A stretch of 64,000 nt of DNA from Microbispora corallina (GCF_016863035.1 NZ_BOOC01000034.1:62001-126000); one strand, 5' to 3'; counted from the stretch's first letter, positions 1 through 9,883 are shown. The notes: a model not told the origin generated them from the sequence alone. A program made the numbers and translations.

Positions 1-681
1 TCGATCATGCAGATGTCCTATCCGGACATCCCCGCGTTCCCGGAGGCCTTGCGAGGCCGGCAGGCCGTCCATGTCCGCATCGCCTACGCCGCGGACGTGC
101 TCGATGCCGCCGAGAACCTGGTCGAGCCGTTGCGGGCTCTCGGCCCGATGAGCGACACCCTCGGCGTACTGCCCTACACGGAATCCGGGTCCATCTACGC
201 CGATCCGCCTTTTCCCGGGTTCATCGAGGCCGGCACCGCCCTGCTCGGCGAGCTCGACACCACGGCGGTACGCACCATCCTCGATCTGGCCCCACCCCAC
301 ACGTCGCTGCCGCACCTCTTCGAACTGCGTCACCTCGGCGGCCGGCTCGCCCTCCCCTCGGCCGCCGCCAACGCCGTGGGCAACCGGGACGCGCGATACC
401 TGTTCAACGTGGTCTCCCGGCTGGAACGTGCCGACATCACCGAAATCCGGCCGGCACACAAACGCATGCTCGACGCGCTCGTCCCGTGGAGCACCGGCGG
501 CCGTCTCCTGAACTTCATGAACGGCGAGGACGCCGCCAAGGAGGTGCGCTCGGCGTACGAGCCCAAGGACTACCAGCGGCTCACCGAGATCAAGGCCGTC
601 TATGATCCGGACAACACCTTCCGGCTCAATCACAACATCCCACCCGCCCACGCCGCGCCGGGGGCTACTGCCACACCGTGA
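1..681 (+). CDS. FAD-dependent oxidoreductase, C-terminal part (BBE type)
   Basis: The reading frame is open to the left edge, so only the C-terminal 226 or so residues are in the window and the true start lies outside. The end carries the berberine-bridge-enzyme (BBE) signature, with an acidic/tyrosine stretch (YEPKDYQRL) followed by YDPDNTFRLNHNIPP. This forms the last beta strand and helix of PCMH-type flavoenzymes that oxidise small molecules with covalent or tight FAD. The FAD-binding half is not visible, so substrate and flavin linkage cannot be judged. The gene converges on the next gene and their 3' ends overlap by 17 bp, with no room for a separate terminator. The C-terminus of the fusion protein at 26130-28403 has the same ending (YDPGNVFDQNFPIPP). 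Confidence 0.85.
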   Translation, partial: SIMQMSYPDIPAFPEALRGRQAVHVRIAYAADVLDAAENLVEPLRALGPMSDTLGVLPYTESGSIYADPPFPGFIEAGTALLGELDTTAVRTILDLAPPHTSLPHLFELRHLGGRLALPSAAANAVGNRDARYLFNVVSRLERADITEIRPAHKRMLDALVPWSTGGRLLNFMNGEDAAKEVRSAYEPKDYQRLTEIKAVYDPDNTFRLNHNIPPAHAAPGATATP

Positions 682-1240
682 CGTTCACGGTGACCCCGTC
701 CCGGTCGTACGCGGTGACCGTCAGCAGGGCCAGGTGGTCGTCCGAGGTCCGCACGCAGATCCCCCGTCCGGGCTGCACGTCCGGGCCGGTCGGGGGGTGG
801 TCGGCGGCGCCGGTGAAGGCCGCCGCGGCGCAGTCCCGGTAGTCGTAGGAGGCCGCCGGGGGCAGCACCGCCACCCGGTCCCCGTCGGCCCGGGCCGTGA
901 CCCGGGGGTCGCCCTCGAACACGTAGTAGCCGACGTCCTCCCGCTCGCCCCACCTGCCTTTGACGTACGGCCAGGGGCCCCGGCCGGTGGCGTCGAGGTC
1001 GTACCCCCAGCCCGTGTGGACGGTCAGCGTCCCGGCCCGCCGTACCGGGTGCGCCGTCCCGGCGGTCCCGGCCGTCGCGGACGGCGAGGAGGAGCCGGTC
1101 GCCGCGACCACGGCGGGAGCTGGGCCGGCCGGCCGCGGAAACCACCAGAACACCGCGGCGGCGACGAGCGCGACCACGGCGGCGAGCCCGCTCACCCCCG
1201 CCCACCAGGGCGCGGAGGCGACATTGCGCAGAGGGGCCAT
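665..1240 (-). CDS. membrane-anchored exported protein of unknown function
   Basis: This is a 191-residue protein with a short basic N-terminus, one hydrophobic segment (about residues 14-34, ending FWWFPRP), a Ser/Pro/Ala-rich linker and a C-terminal domain of about 130 residues with two cysteines. The layout is an N-in/C-out anchored or secreted protein. I recognise no family. The ATG at 1240 was chosen because AGGAAGGA lies about 8 bases upstream; an in-frame ATG 21 codons earlier lacks a ribosome site. The gene is alone on its strand, converging with the FAD oxidoreductase. Existence is well supported by codon pattern and ribosome site; function is unknown. Confidence 0.7.
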   Translation of the reverse strand: MAPLRNVASAPWWAGVSGLAAVVALVAAAVFWWFPRPAGPAPAVVAATGSSSPSATAGTAGTAHPVRRAGTLTVHTGWGYDLDATGRGPWPYVKGRWGEREDVGYYVFEGDPRVTARADGDRVAVLPPAASYDYRDCAAAAFTGAADHPPTGPDVQPGRGICVRTSDDHLALLTVTAYDRDGVTVNVTVWQ

Positions 1241-1399
1241 CGGGTCGTCCTTCCTCGTCTCGACGAAGAGAAGACGATCAACGGGTCGCTGGAGTTCACG
1301 CACCGCCCGAGGGCGTACACCGTCGGTGATTTTCGGCTGAGCCGGAATCCCTGCCGCGCCCTCCCCACGCCTGATCGCCGCCGTCGGGCACTGCTCTGG

Positions 1400-2008
1400 T
1401 CATCGCCGGACGGAGCCGTGACGTAGTCCGTTCAGCAGGAGGGCGAGGAGGCGGTCGGCTTGAGCCATGCTGTCCGGGGCGTCCTGGGCGGCCCAGGCGA
1501 TGGCGCCGATCATCTTCAGTACATCCGCGTCGTCCGCATCCGCGACGATCACACCTGACTGCCGCGCCCTCGCCAGCAACGCGGTTCCCACCTCGAACAT
1601 CTCCGCATGCCAGGTTGACACCAGACCCTTCCCGCGGTCGAGCGCCGAGGTCATCACCGCGGTCGACAGACCTCGATAGGTCAGGCCATGCGTGATTGCG
1701 GCACGCAACCACGTGGACAACGCGCCGAACCCGTCCTCGGCCGCCAGCAGCCGGCGACCAAGGTCGACCAACTCGGCTATCTGCTCGGAGAGCACCGCTT
1801 CGATGAGATCCAGCCGAGTGGGGAAATGCCGATACAGCGTCCCGCTTGCCACCCCTGCCCGCCGAGCGATGTCGTCCAGCGAGGCGTCCACGCCGAACTC
1901 GGCGAACGCGACTTTCGCCTGCTCGACCAACCGCTCGTAGTTGCGTCGGGCGTCCGCACGCCTCGGACGCTCGACGCCCAAACGCGGATCATGACCTGCC
2001 GGCACCAT
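1400..2008 (-). CDS. TetR-family transcriptional regulator
   Basis: This 202-residue one-component regulator has the N-terminal TetR helix-turn-helix at about residues 15-62 (DASLDDIARRAGVASGTLYRHFPTR), followed by an all-helical ligand-binding and dimerisation domain. The RADARRNYERL lead-in and the GTLYRHFPTRLDL recognition region match the large actinobacterial group also represented by the TetR at 35525-36109. The ATG at 2008 has AAGGG upstream and gives the usual family length. It is divergent from the SnoaL di-domain gene at 2115, with a palindrome in the gap at 2036-2065, so it probably represses itself and that gene. The inducer is unknown. Confidence 0.88.
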   Translation of the reverse strand: MVPAGHDPRLGVERPRRADARRNYERLVEQAKVAFAEFGVDASLDDIARRAGVASGTLYRHFPTRLDLIEAVLSEQIAELVDLGRRLLAAEDGFGALSTWLRAAITHGLTYRGLSTAVMTSALDRGKGLVSTWHAEMFEVGTALLARARQSGVIVADADDADVLKMIGAIAWAAQDAPDSMAQADRLLALLLNGLRHGSVRR

Positions 2009-2035
2009 CACCACACCCTTGCTAACCGGGGACAC

Positions 2036-2065
2036 AGTCCGGTACCGTGCCCATCTAACCGGACT
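2036..2065. promoter_or_regulatory. candidate TetR operator
   Basis: There is a perfect 8-bp inverted repeat, AGTCCGGT (2036-2043) and ACCGGACT (2058-2065), with 14 bp between the arms. It lies in the 106-bp gap between the divergent TetR gene and the SnoaL gene. CTAACCGG also occurs twice in the same orientation (2022-2029 and 2055-2062), 33 bp apart. Position and symmetry suit a TetR-dimer site. Assignment to this regulator is inferred from location. Confidence 0.5.
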
Positions 2066-2114
2066 ATGCCTCACCTTAATGGCATAGCGCCCCAGGACAT
2101 GGAGGGCCGTCCCG

Positions 2115-3068
2115 ATGACGCTGAGGGAACAGGACCGGATCGACATCACCGACCTGATCAACCTCCACGGCCACCTCACCGACGCCGGCGAGCTGGACCG
2201 GGCAGGCGAACTGCTGACCCCGGACGTCACCTATGACCTGGACGACTTCGGCCTCGGCTCGTTGCAGGGGGTCGCGACCATCCGTGAGGCCGCGCTCGCC
2301 CAGGGGGAGACCAACCCGGTCGGCCATCACGTCACCAACATCGTGATCACTCAGATCGACGACCACTCGGCCCGGGTCCGATCCAAGGGAATCGGCATCA
2401 AGGCCGACGGAACGGCCGGCAGCGTCGTCTACGACGACATCGTCACGCGCCAACCCGACGGCTGGAAGATCAGCTACCGCAAGGTGTCTGCCCGGCGAGC
2501 GCCGCTCGGCGGGCAGGAAGCCGGTCCGCGTGAGGTTCTGGAACGTTTCCGCCACGCCTCCATCAGCCAGTCCGCCGATGACCTGAGGCGCCTGTACGCC
2601 CTCGACGCGGTCCATGAGTTCCCGTTCACCCGCCCAGGCGTCCCGTCCCGGCTTGACGGCCGGGACGAGATCGTGAACTGGATAACCGCGGGGTGGAAGG
2701 CCGGTCCGCTGAAGTACGAGCGATACCGCACTATCGCCGTCCACGACACCGGCGATCCGGAAACGATCATCGTCGAGCAGGAGGCCCTCGGGACCAGCGC
2801 GTCCACCGGCGAGTTCGCGCTCCCCAACATCGTTGTGCTCACCGTGCGCAACGGGCGGATCGCCCGTCTACGCGACTACGCCAACATCCTGGCGGCCACG
2901 GAGGCCATGGGACGCGACACTGAACGCGCGTTCACGCTCGACCGGCGAGGGCACGGCCGCTCCGACCAGCCGGAATGCCAGGCACCCCTCCCGAGGCTTA
3001 CGCGTCGCCGCCCGCCATCTCGCCGGAAACCTCGCCGGAGACCTCGGCGGGGAAGAGGATCGGGCTGA
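2115..3068 (+). CDS. tandem SnoaL-like (NTF2-fold) protein with a hydrolase-derived tail
   Basis: The 317-residue product has two SnoaL-like domains of the NTF2 fold. The first is about residues 5-130 (IDITDLINLHGHLTDAGEL, then GHHVTNIVI), the second about 140-265 (REVLERFRHASIS, then NIVVLTVRNGRIARLRDYAN). Such domains bind or isomerise small hydrophobic molecules. The natural end should be near residue 268. The frame continues into FTLDRRGHGRSDQP, which is the strand/turn motif of an alpha/beta hydrolase, and then a low-complexity Arg/Pro stretch out of frame with anything recognisable. At DNA level about 45 bp near 2927-2971 resemble 7614-7657 in the hydrolase gene. I read the tail as a recombination or deletion scar. 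GGAGGG about 8 bases upstream supports the start. Confidence 0.75.
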   Translation: MTLREQDRIDITDLINLHGHLTDAGELDRAGELLTPDVTYDLDDFGLGSLQGVATIREAALAQGETNPVGHHVTNIVITQIDDHSARVRSKGIGIKADGTAGSVVYDDIVTRQPDGWKISYRKVSARRAPLGGQEAGPREVLERFRHASISQSADDLRRLYALDAVHEFPFTRPGVPSRLDGRDEIVNWITAGWKAGPLKYERYRTIAVHDTGDPETIIVEQEALGTSASTGEFALPNIVVLTVRNGRIARLRDYANILAATEAMGRDTERAFTLDRRGHGRSDQPECQAPLPRLTRRRPPSRRKPRRRPRRGRGSG

Positions 3069-3264
3069 GCAGGTGGCGCACCCGGCCGGGGGCGGGCGCG
3101 TTGGCCAGCCGGGACACGATCGCCGCCCGCATGTCCTCGATCAGCTCGGCGCGCTCCTGGGGGGTGAGCCACACCGCGTGCTGGCGGTAGCCGACCTGGT
3201 CAGCGGCGGGGTCGGCCTGGTCGTGGTCGAGGTACGCGCCGAACTCGGCCAGCAGGACGGCCAT
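2998..3264 (-). pseudogene. truncated ArsR-like (HTH_20) regulator, C-terminal half only
   Basis: The frame encodes about 88 residues matching the C-terminal half of the intact regulator at 52557-53135. Compare AEFGAYLDHDQADPAADQVGYRQ here with AEFNAYLDRPGADPYADSVGYRQ there, followed by the same helix (RAAIVSRLANAPAPGR versus QALVAARAGNAPRAGR) and the terminal PILFP / LIFFP motif. The N-terminal winged helix that would bind DNA is missing; the frame runs instead into the promoter and start of the divergent hydrolase. The 3' end overlaps the SnoaL gene on the other strand. It is most likely a remnant whose 5' half was lost. Confidence 0.65.
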
Positions 3265-3286
3265 GGCGGGCGATTGAGGAGTGGAC

Positions 3287-4195
3287 ATGACCCCCGTGAC
3301 AGAGACGGACACGCCGCCACTGGGACGCCTGTACGACGTGGACGGGCGGCGGCTGATGCTCTACCGCTCCGGGAACGGCGGCCCGGCCGTGGTGTTCCTC
3401 CCGGGAGCGGGTCTGTTCGGCCTCGACTACCTGAACACGCACGAGCGCGTCGCCGAGCTGACCACCAGCGTGGTCTACGATCGCGCGGGCACCGGCTGGA
3501 GCGAGCCGGTCGCCCTGCCCAGGACGGCCGGCGAGGTGACCGATGAGCTGTCCGGCCTGCTGCGGGCCGCCGGCGTGCCGTCCCCCCGCGTGCTGGTCGG
3601 CCACTCTCTGGGCGCGGCCTACGCCCGTCACTACGCGCAGCGCTTCCCCGACGAGGTGGCGGGCCTGCTCCTGCTCGACCCGTTCCACGAGGACATGCTC
3701 CCCCGAGCGCCCCGGGAGGTGCGGGAGATGCTGGAGCTGATGGAGTCTCGGGACCTGCCGGAGCCGGCCGAGGAACAGCTCCGCGTCGCCCGCGGGCAGC
3801 TCGACGAGCACTTCGCGGCGTGGCCCGCGGCCGTGCGCGGCCCGCTGGCCGCCCGCCACCTCGCCTCCTGGCGTACGGCCTGGCAGGAGGGCCTCAACCT
3901 GCACGACGTCGTCGCCGGGGAGATCCGGCGGGCGCCCGCGGTCCCCGGCGTGCCGACGATCGTGATCTCCGCCCTGGGCCACGACGCCACCCAGGCCGCG
4001 CTCTGGCCGGAGCACCTCCTGCGCCAGATCAACGACGGCAAGCGAGCCCTGCACGCCGAGCTCGCCGCGTCGGTCCCCGGAGGTGAGCACCGCCTCCTCG
4101 GCGACGCCGGACACGGCTGGATCCACGAGGAGCGCCCCGACGCCGTCCTCCAGGCGGTCGGCGACCTCCTGCGGCGGATCGGCGGCCCGGCCTGA
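3287..4195 (+). CDS. alpha/beta hydrolase
   Basis: This 302-residue protein has an alpha/beta-hydrolase fold: an oxyanion/lid strand (VVFLPGAGLFGLDY), an aspartate strand (VVYDRAGTGWSE), the nucleophile elbow VGHSLGAAYARHY with Ser107, and a late histidine loop (LLGDAGHGWIHEERPDAV). It probably hydrolyses an ester or related bond in the cytoplasm; the substrate is not evident. ATG 3287 is preferred over GTG 3281 because TGAGGA lies 6 bases before it. The promoter falls inside the truncated regulator gene on the opposite strand. An internally deleted copy of its 3' half lies at 7260-7390. Confidence 0.85.
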   Translation: MTPVTETDTPPLGRLYDVDGRRLMLYRSGNGGPAVVFLPGAGLFGLDYLNTHERVAELTTSVVYDRAGTGWSEPVALPRTAGEVTDELSGLLRAAGVPSPRVLVGHSLGAAYARHYAQRFPDEVAGLLLLDPFHEDMLPRAPREVREMLELMESRDLPEPAEEQLRVARGQLDEHFAAWPAAVRGPLAARHLASWRTAWQEGLNLHDVVAGEIRRAPAVPGVPTIVISALGHDATQAALWPEHLLRQINDGKRALHAELAASVPGGEHRLLGDAGHGWIHEERPDAVLQAVGDLLRRIGGPA

Positions 4196-4249
4196 CCTGG
4201 TGGTCGGGTCCGCATGGCTCACCCGGCCGGGGCAGGCGCGTTGCCTCGG

Positions 4250-4897
4250 CTATTTCGCTTTGCCGAGCCCGGCGGCGCGGCCGAGCGCGATCGCCTCGTC
4301 GCGGGTGGCAACGGCCAGCTTGTCGAGCATGACCGATACGCGGTTGCGGATGGTCTTCGGCGCCAGGAACAGGCGGGCGGCCACCTGGGAGGTCGGCAGG
4401 CCCTGCACGAGCAGCTCCAGGATCTCCAGGTCGCGGGAGTCCAACGCGGCGAGCGCGGCCGGCGGCGGGGCAGCGGCCGCGGCGGCGACCACGGCGGCTT
4501 GCGCGCCGCGGCCGAGGACCAGGGTGCCGCGGGCGGCGGAATGGATTGCGGCGAGCACGTCGTCGGGGTCGGAGTCCTTGAGAAGGTACCCGTCCAGGCC
4601 CGACCCGAGGCTGCGCGTCACCGACCGGTCGTCGGCGTGCATGGTGAACACGACGACCCGCAGCGCTGGCCAGCGCCGCTTGAGATCGGCCCCGAGCGTG
4701 ATGCCGTCGCCGTCGGGCAGCTGCAGATCGAGCAGCGCGATGTCAGGCGGTGTGATCTCGGGCCGCTCGGTCAGGGCCAGCGCGTCGGCGGCGCGGCGGG
4801 CGGCGGCGACCAGCTCCAGTCCGTCGTCGGACTCGACGAGGGCCGACAGCCCGGACAGCACGATCGGATGGTCGTCGACCACGAGGACGCGGATCAT
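4250..4897 (-). CDS. NarL/FixJ-type response regulator
   Basis: This 215-residue two-domain regulator has a receiver domain at 1-120, with acidic residues Asp8/Asp9, the phospho-acceptor Asp57 in DIALLDLQLPDG and conserved Lys in LLKDSD. A LuxR-type HTH lies at about 150-210 (LDSRDLEILELLVQGLPTSQVAARLFLAPKTIRNRVSVML, read as two adjoining helices). It is phosphorylated by the kinase immediately upstream. The start ATG overlaps the kinase stop as ATGA, so the two are translationally coupled. An alanine-rich linker (AAVVAAAAAAPPPAALAA) separates the domains. Targets are unknown; the adjacent divergent membrane gene at 6776 is a plausible one. Confidence 0.93.
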   Translation of the reverse strand: MIRVLVVDDHPIVLSGLSALVESDDGLELVAAARRAADALALTERPEITPPDIALLDLQLPDGDGITLGADLKRRWPALRVVVFTMHADDRSVTRSLGSGLDGYLLKDSDPDDVLAAIHSAARGTLVLGRGAQAAVVAAAAAAPPPAALAALDSRDLEILELLVQGLPTSQVAARLFLAPKTIRNRVSVMLDKLAVATRDEAIALGRAAGLGKAK

Positions 4898-6597
4898 GAC
4901 GGTCCTCCAGCGGAGGGCAGGTCCAGGCACAGGCGGGTGCCGTGTGGGCCGGCCTCGACCAGCAGCGAGCCGCCGAGCTCTTCGGCGCGGCGGCGCAGGG
5001 ACGACAGGCCGACGCCGGGGGTTATCGGGCCGCCGGCGCCGTCGTCGCGGACCTCGGCGCGGACGCGGCCGCCAGGCTCGGTACGAACGTCGACGGCGAT
5101 CCGCTCGGCGCGGGCGTGGCGCAGGGCGTTGGTGATGCCCTCGGCCACGGTCCGGTAGACCGCGACCGTGACCGGCGGGTCGAGCGGCTCGCCGATCCGG
5201 CTGTCAAGCGTCACCGTGGGGCCCTGGCCGTCGAACGAGCCGACGAGGCGGTGCAGCGCGGTGGGCAGGCCGGCCTCGTCGAGCACCGACGGCGTGAGGC
5301 CGGAGACGATACGCCGCAGGTCGCCACGGCAGTCGGCGAGCTCGACGGCCAAAGACTCCAGCAGCGGGGTCGGGCGGCGTCGCACCTCGGCGCGCACGCG
5401 CATGCTCAGGCCGACGAGCGTGGGGCCAAGGCCGTCGTGCAGGTCTCCCAGGATGCGGGCGCGCTCGGCGTCGCGCTGGCGGGCCACGTCGCGGCGGGCG
5501 TGGTTGGCCTCGACGGCGAGGCTCACCGCCTTGGCGACCAGGGCGACGGTGGGCAGCAGCTGGCGTACGACGCGCTCCTGCCACGGTTCGGGGCCCTCCG
5601 GATGGCGCGGCTCGAGGAACACGGTGCCGACCCGGTCGCCGCCGACGACGAGGGGGTACAGCACCCAATGCGCCGGCGGCTCCGGCGCGTCCGGGCCGAG
5701 GACGAGGTCGACCCGCCGGTGCCCGCTCGCGGCGGCGATCATGGCCGCGGCCTTGGCCAGCAGTGCCCGGACGTCGGCTTGGGCGTGCAGGTCGGCGGTG
5801 ATCTGCTCGACGTCGGCCGGCGAGATCGTGCCGCGGCCGTAGCGGCGGGCCAGGAATGCCCGGCGCAGCCACAGGCCGGCCGGCAGGATGAGGACGGCGG
5901 AGACGATGGCGGCGAACGCGCCGGACACGTCCGGGCCCGGGGTGCCGGCCCGTTGCGCGACCGCTCGCACGACCGTGCCGACGGCGGCCCCGCCGAGCAG
6001 CGTGAGGAGCGCGATCGCCGCGTCCACGGCCGGCTCGTCGACGGGGCGCAGCTCGCGGACGGTCGCCAGGCGGTACACCACCCCGGCCATGCTCACCACG
6101 CCCAGCGCCTCCACGCTCGCCGCCGCCCGCTGGCCGCCCGCGCCGGAGGCGATCAGCACTGCGGCCACGAGCGCGGCCGACGCGGTGACCAGCCAGACCA
6201 GGCGGCGCCGGGACATGCGGCCGGCGACGCGGTCGAAGCCCCAGGCGACGACGGCGCACGCGACGACGACGGGCGCGACGCCCAGCCAGCCCCAGCCGCG
6301 CTCGAGGCGGACCCAGCCGGACGGGTCGTCGCCGGCGAGCCAGGCGGCCGCGGCGACCAGCGTCGGCACCACGGCGAGGCCGGCGCACACCCGGCCGAGC
6401 CGCGAGTGGGGTTCACGGTCCAGCAGCAGCGCCGCGACAATGCCGAAGGCCGGCCAGCCCAAGCCGTACACCGCGCCGGTGGGCAGCGTCGCGTAGTCGA
6501 ACCCGTGCACCGCCGGCACAATGCCCGCCGCGGTCGCCAGCCCCGCCAACACGACGGCGCGCGGCAACCCGCGGGGGCTGGCGGCGGCGTCGGTCAT
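4894..6597 (-). CDS. NarL-family sensor histidine kinase
   Basis: The 567-residue protein has an N-terminal half with roughly seven or eight hydrophobic helices, then a GAF-like segment (about 260-360). The dimerisation/phosphotransfer domain is of HisKA_3 type, with His387 in RILGDLHDGLGPTLVGL. A HATPase_c domain at about 465-565 has an N box (EGITNALRHA) and G box (DDGAGG). It autophosphorylates on His387 and passes phosphate to the coupled response regulator. The sensor is embedded in the membrane with no large extracellular loop, so it may sense membrane state or a lipophilic compound. It is divergent from the membrane protein at 6776. Confidence 0.93.
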   Translation of the reverse strand: MTDAAASPRGLPRAVVLAGLATAAGIVPAVHGFDYATLPTGAVYGLGWPAFGIVAALLLDREPHSRLGRVCAGLAVVPTLVAAAAWLAGDDPSGWVRLERGWGWLGVAPVVVACAVVAWGFDRVAGRMSRRRLVWLVTASAALVAAVLIASGAGGQRAAASVEALGVVSMAGVVYRLATVRELRPVDEPAVDAAIALLTLLGGAAVGTVVRAVAQRAGTPGPDVSGAFAAIVSAVLILPAGLWLRRAFLARRYGRGTISPADVEQITADLHAQADVRALLAKAAAMIAAASGHRRVDLVLGPDAPEPPAHWVLYPLVVGGDRVGTVFLEPRHPEGPEPWQERVVRQLLPTVALVAKAVSLAVEANHARRDVARQRDAERARILGDLHDGLGPTLVGLSMRVRAEVRRRPTPLLESLAVELADCRGDLRRIVSGLTPSVLDEAGLPTALHRLVGSFDGQGPTVTLDSRIGEPLDPPVTVAVYRTVAEGITNALRHARAERIAVDVRTEPGGRVRAEVRDDGAGGPITPGVGLSSLRRRAEELGGSLLVEAGPHGTRLCLDLPSAGGPS

Positions 6598-6775
6598 CGC
6601 TTCATAGTGCTATACGAGACGGGGGGCGGCCTAGGGTGTCGCGCAGGCACGGGATCGCGGCGGGACACTCCGGGACGCGGCGGGACGGCACGGGCCTGTT
6701 TCGCGGGACGCGGCCGGCCGCACGGTGGTGGTGCCCCGGATCGGCCGGTGCCCATGCTCAGGGAGGCAAATCGTC

Positions 6776-7258
6776 ATGTCCGCCGCCACGAACGACCGCC
6801 CCGCCACCACTCGCGGCCTGTCCGCCCCGCTGCTCGTCGGCGGCGCGTTCGTCCTGTCGACCGTCGTCAACATCGCCGCGCAGGTCGGCAGCATCCTGTT
6901 CACCGACACCGACCCGTACCTTCCCGAGGGCGCCATCAGCAGCATCGAGAGCATCTCGGTTGTCGGCGTGGCCTCGCTCGCCATCGCCATCGCCATCGCG
7001 CTGCCCCTGATGAAGTCCCCGTCCCGGGCCCGCGTCGGCGCGATCGTGCTGGGCGCGCTGTCCCTCGTCACGGTGCCGTTCTTCTGGTCGGGCGCCCCGG
7101 CGATCTTCGGCGCCACGGCGGCCTGGCTCGCCGGCCTGACCAAGGGTGCCCGCCCGCAGGCCGGTGCGGCGCGCGCCTTCGGCATCATCGGCTTCGTCAT
7201 CGCGATCCTCGGCGTCGTCGCCGTGTTCGCCGGCGACCTCTCCGCAATCCTCGGCTGA
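6776..7258 (+). CDS. small four-helix integral membrane protein
   Basis: The 160-residue product has four hydrophobic segments: about 18-40, 60-78 (IAIAIALPLM), 88-118 and 135-158 (GIIGFVIAILGVVAVFAGDL). The loop between helices one and two carries acidic residues. I recognise no catalytic motif; the arrangement resembles small actinobacterial DUF4064-like or inner-membrane stress proteins, but I do not assign a family. GGGAGG 9 bases before ATG 6776 fixes the start. It is divergent from the two-component operon, with a 178-bp gap, which makes it a likely target of that pair. Confidence 0.72.
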   Translation: MSAATNDRPATTRGLSAPLLVGGAFVLSTVVNIAAQVGSILFTDTDPYLPEGAISSIESISVVGVASLAIAIAIALPLMKSPSRARVGAIVLGALSLVTVPFFWSGAPAIFGATAAWLAGLTKGARPQAGAARAFGIIGFVIAILGVVAVFAGDLSAILG

Positions 7259-7259
7259 C

Positions 7260-7390
7260 AGTGGCCCGCGGCCGTGCGCGGCCAGCGGGCCGCGCGCCAC
7301 CTCGCCTCCTGGCGTACGGCCTGGCAGAAGGGCCTCAACCTGCGCAAGCTCGTCGGGCCTGGCCTGACCATGGCGGGCGGGCCCGCATGA
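7260..7390 (+). pseudogene. internally deleted fragment of the 3287 hydrolase gene
   Basis: Bases 7261-7355 match 3820-3914 inside the hydrolase gene with about eight mismatches in 95 bases, spanning the codons for WPAAVRGPLAARHLASWRTA. Immediately after, 7356-7388 resembles the end of the same gene and its downstream flank (about 4187-4215: GGCCTGACC, then GGGCGGGCCCGCATG). The 270 or so bases between those parts in the intact gene are absent. No open frame or start remains. It begins directly after the stop of the 6776 gene. Confidence 0.75.
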
Positions 7391-7470
7391 CCTGTGAGGT
7401 AATCGATCTCCCTCCGCCGTCCGGCGACACTGCTGATGTCAGCCGCACGACGACGCCATGGGAGGGCGCC

Positions 7471-8286
7471 ATGTTCTTCGAGACCGCCGACGGGGTCCGC
7501 CTGGCCTACGAGGAGCACGGGACCGGGGAGCCGATCCTCTTCCTGGCGAGCTGGGCGCTGAGCGGCGACATGTGGGAGTACCAGATCCCGTTCTTCGTGG
7601 AGCGGGGGTACCGGTGCGTCACGCTCGACCGGCGGGGACACGGCCGCTCCGACCGGCCCTCCGGCGGCTACGACCTGGACACCGTGGCCGACGACGTCGC
7701 CGACCTGGTCGAGCATCTGGGCCTGCGCGGGTTCACGCTGGTCGGGCACTCGGCCGGGGCCGCCGAGGCCGCCCGCTACCTCGCCCGCCACGGCGAGGAC
7801 CGGGTAGCGCGGGTGGCGTTCGTCTCCGGCGTGCTCCCCTTCCTCAAGCAGACCGCCGACAACCCGGATGGGGCGCCGGAGACGGCCCTCCAGGCCACGC
7901 TCGCCCAGTTCCGCACCGACCGGCCGGCCTGGTTCGCCCGTCAGGCGCAGGTCTGGTACGCCACCCACCTCGGTCACCCCGTCTCGCCGGCCCTCATCGA
8001 CTGGACGATCGCCCAGTGCCTGTCGACGTCGCCCTGGGCCACCGCGCGGCTGTTCGCGTCCCTCTTCCACGCCGACCACCGGGACGCCCTGCGTGCGCTC
8101 ACCCTGCCCGCGCTGGTCGTCCACGGGGCCGCCGACATGTCGGCGCCGGTTGCCCGCACCGGCCGTCGTACGGCGTCGCTCGTGCCGGGGGCCGTGTACA
8201 AGGAGTACGCCACCGGGGGGCACGGCCTGTTCGTCACCCACCGCGACGAGCTGAACGACGACCTGCTGGCGTTCCTCAAGAGCTGA
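7471..8286 (+). CDS. alpha/beta hydrolase (haloperoxidase/esterase-like)
   Basis: The 271-residue protein is of the short-form alpha/beta-hydrolase type: oxyanion loop region LFLASWALSGDMWEYQ, the strand/turn CVTLDRRGHGRSDRP, nucleophile elbow VGHSAGAAEAARYL with Ser94, an acid strand VVHGAADMSAPV and catalytic His in TGGHGLFVTHRDEL. The RRGHGRSDRP motif is typical of non-haem chloroperoxidase-like hydrolases. GGAGG 5 bases before ATG 7471 supports the start. A short piece of this sequence type is also fused to the SnoaL gene (about 2927-2971). The decayed fragment of a different hydrolase lies just upstream. Confidence 0.85.
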   Translation: MFFETADGVRLAYEEHGTGEPILFLASWALSGDMWEYQIPFFVERGYRCVTLDRRGHGRSDRPSGGYDLDTVADDVADLVEHLGLRGFTLVGHSAGAAEAARYLARHGEDRVARVAFVSGVLPFLKQTADNPDGAPETALQATLAQFRTDRPAWFARQAQVWYATHLGHPVSPALIDWTIAQCLSTSPWATARLFASLFHADHRDALRALTLPALVVHGAADMSAPVARTGRRTASLVPGAVYKEYATGGHGLFVTHRDELNDDLLAFLKS

Positions 8287-8354
8287 CCAGGAGGAAATGA
8301 CCGGAGCAGGACAATCCACGGCGAAGTGCTCCGAACCCTGTCAAGGTTGCACGT

Positions 8355-9845
<1,491 letters not shown>

Positions 9846-9883
9846 CCGTCCCGATCGTCTGACGCGAGCGGGCGCGGAGCGGG

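Noticed and set aside
6637-6670. TGTCGC as a possible ECF42 promoter before the 6776 membrane protein
   Set aside because: At 17 bp distance there is no CGA or CGT element, and the gene has no YCII link.
4942-7400. Long plus-strand frame across the kinase gene running into the 7471 hydrolase
   Set aside because: Only the last 271 codons have hydrolase motifs and a ribosome site. The rest is antisense to the kinase and has no domain.
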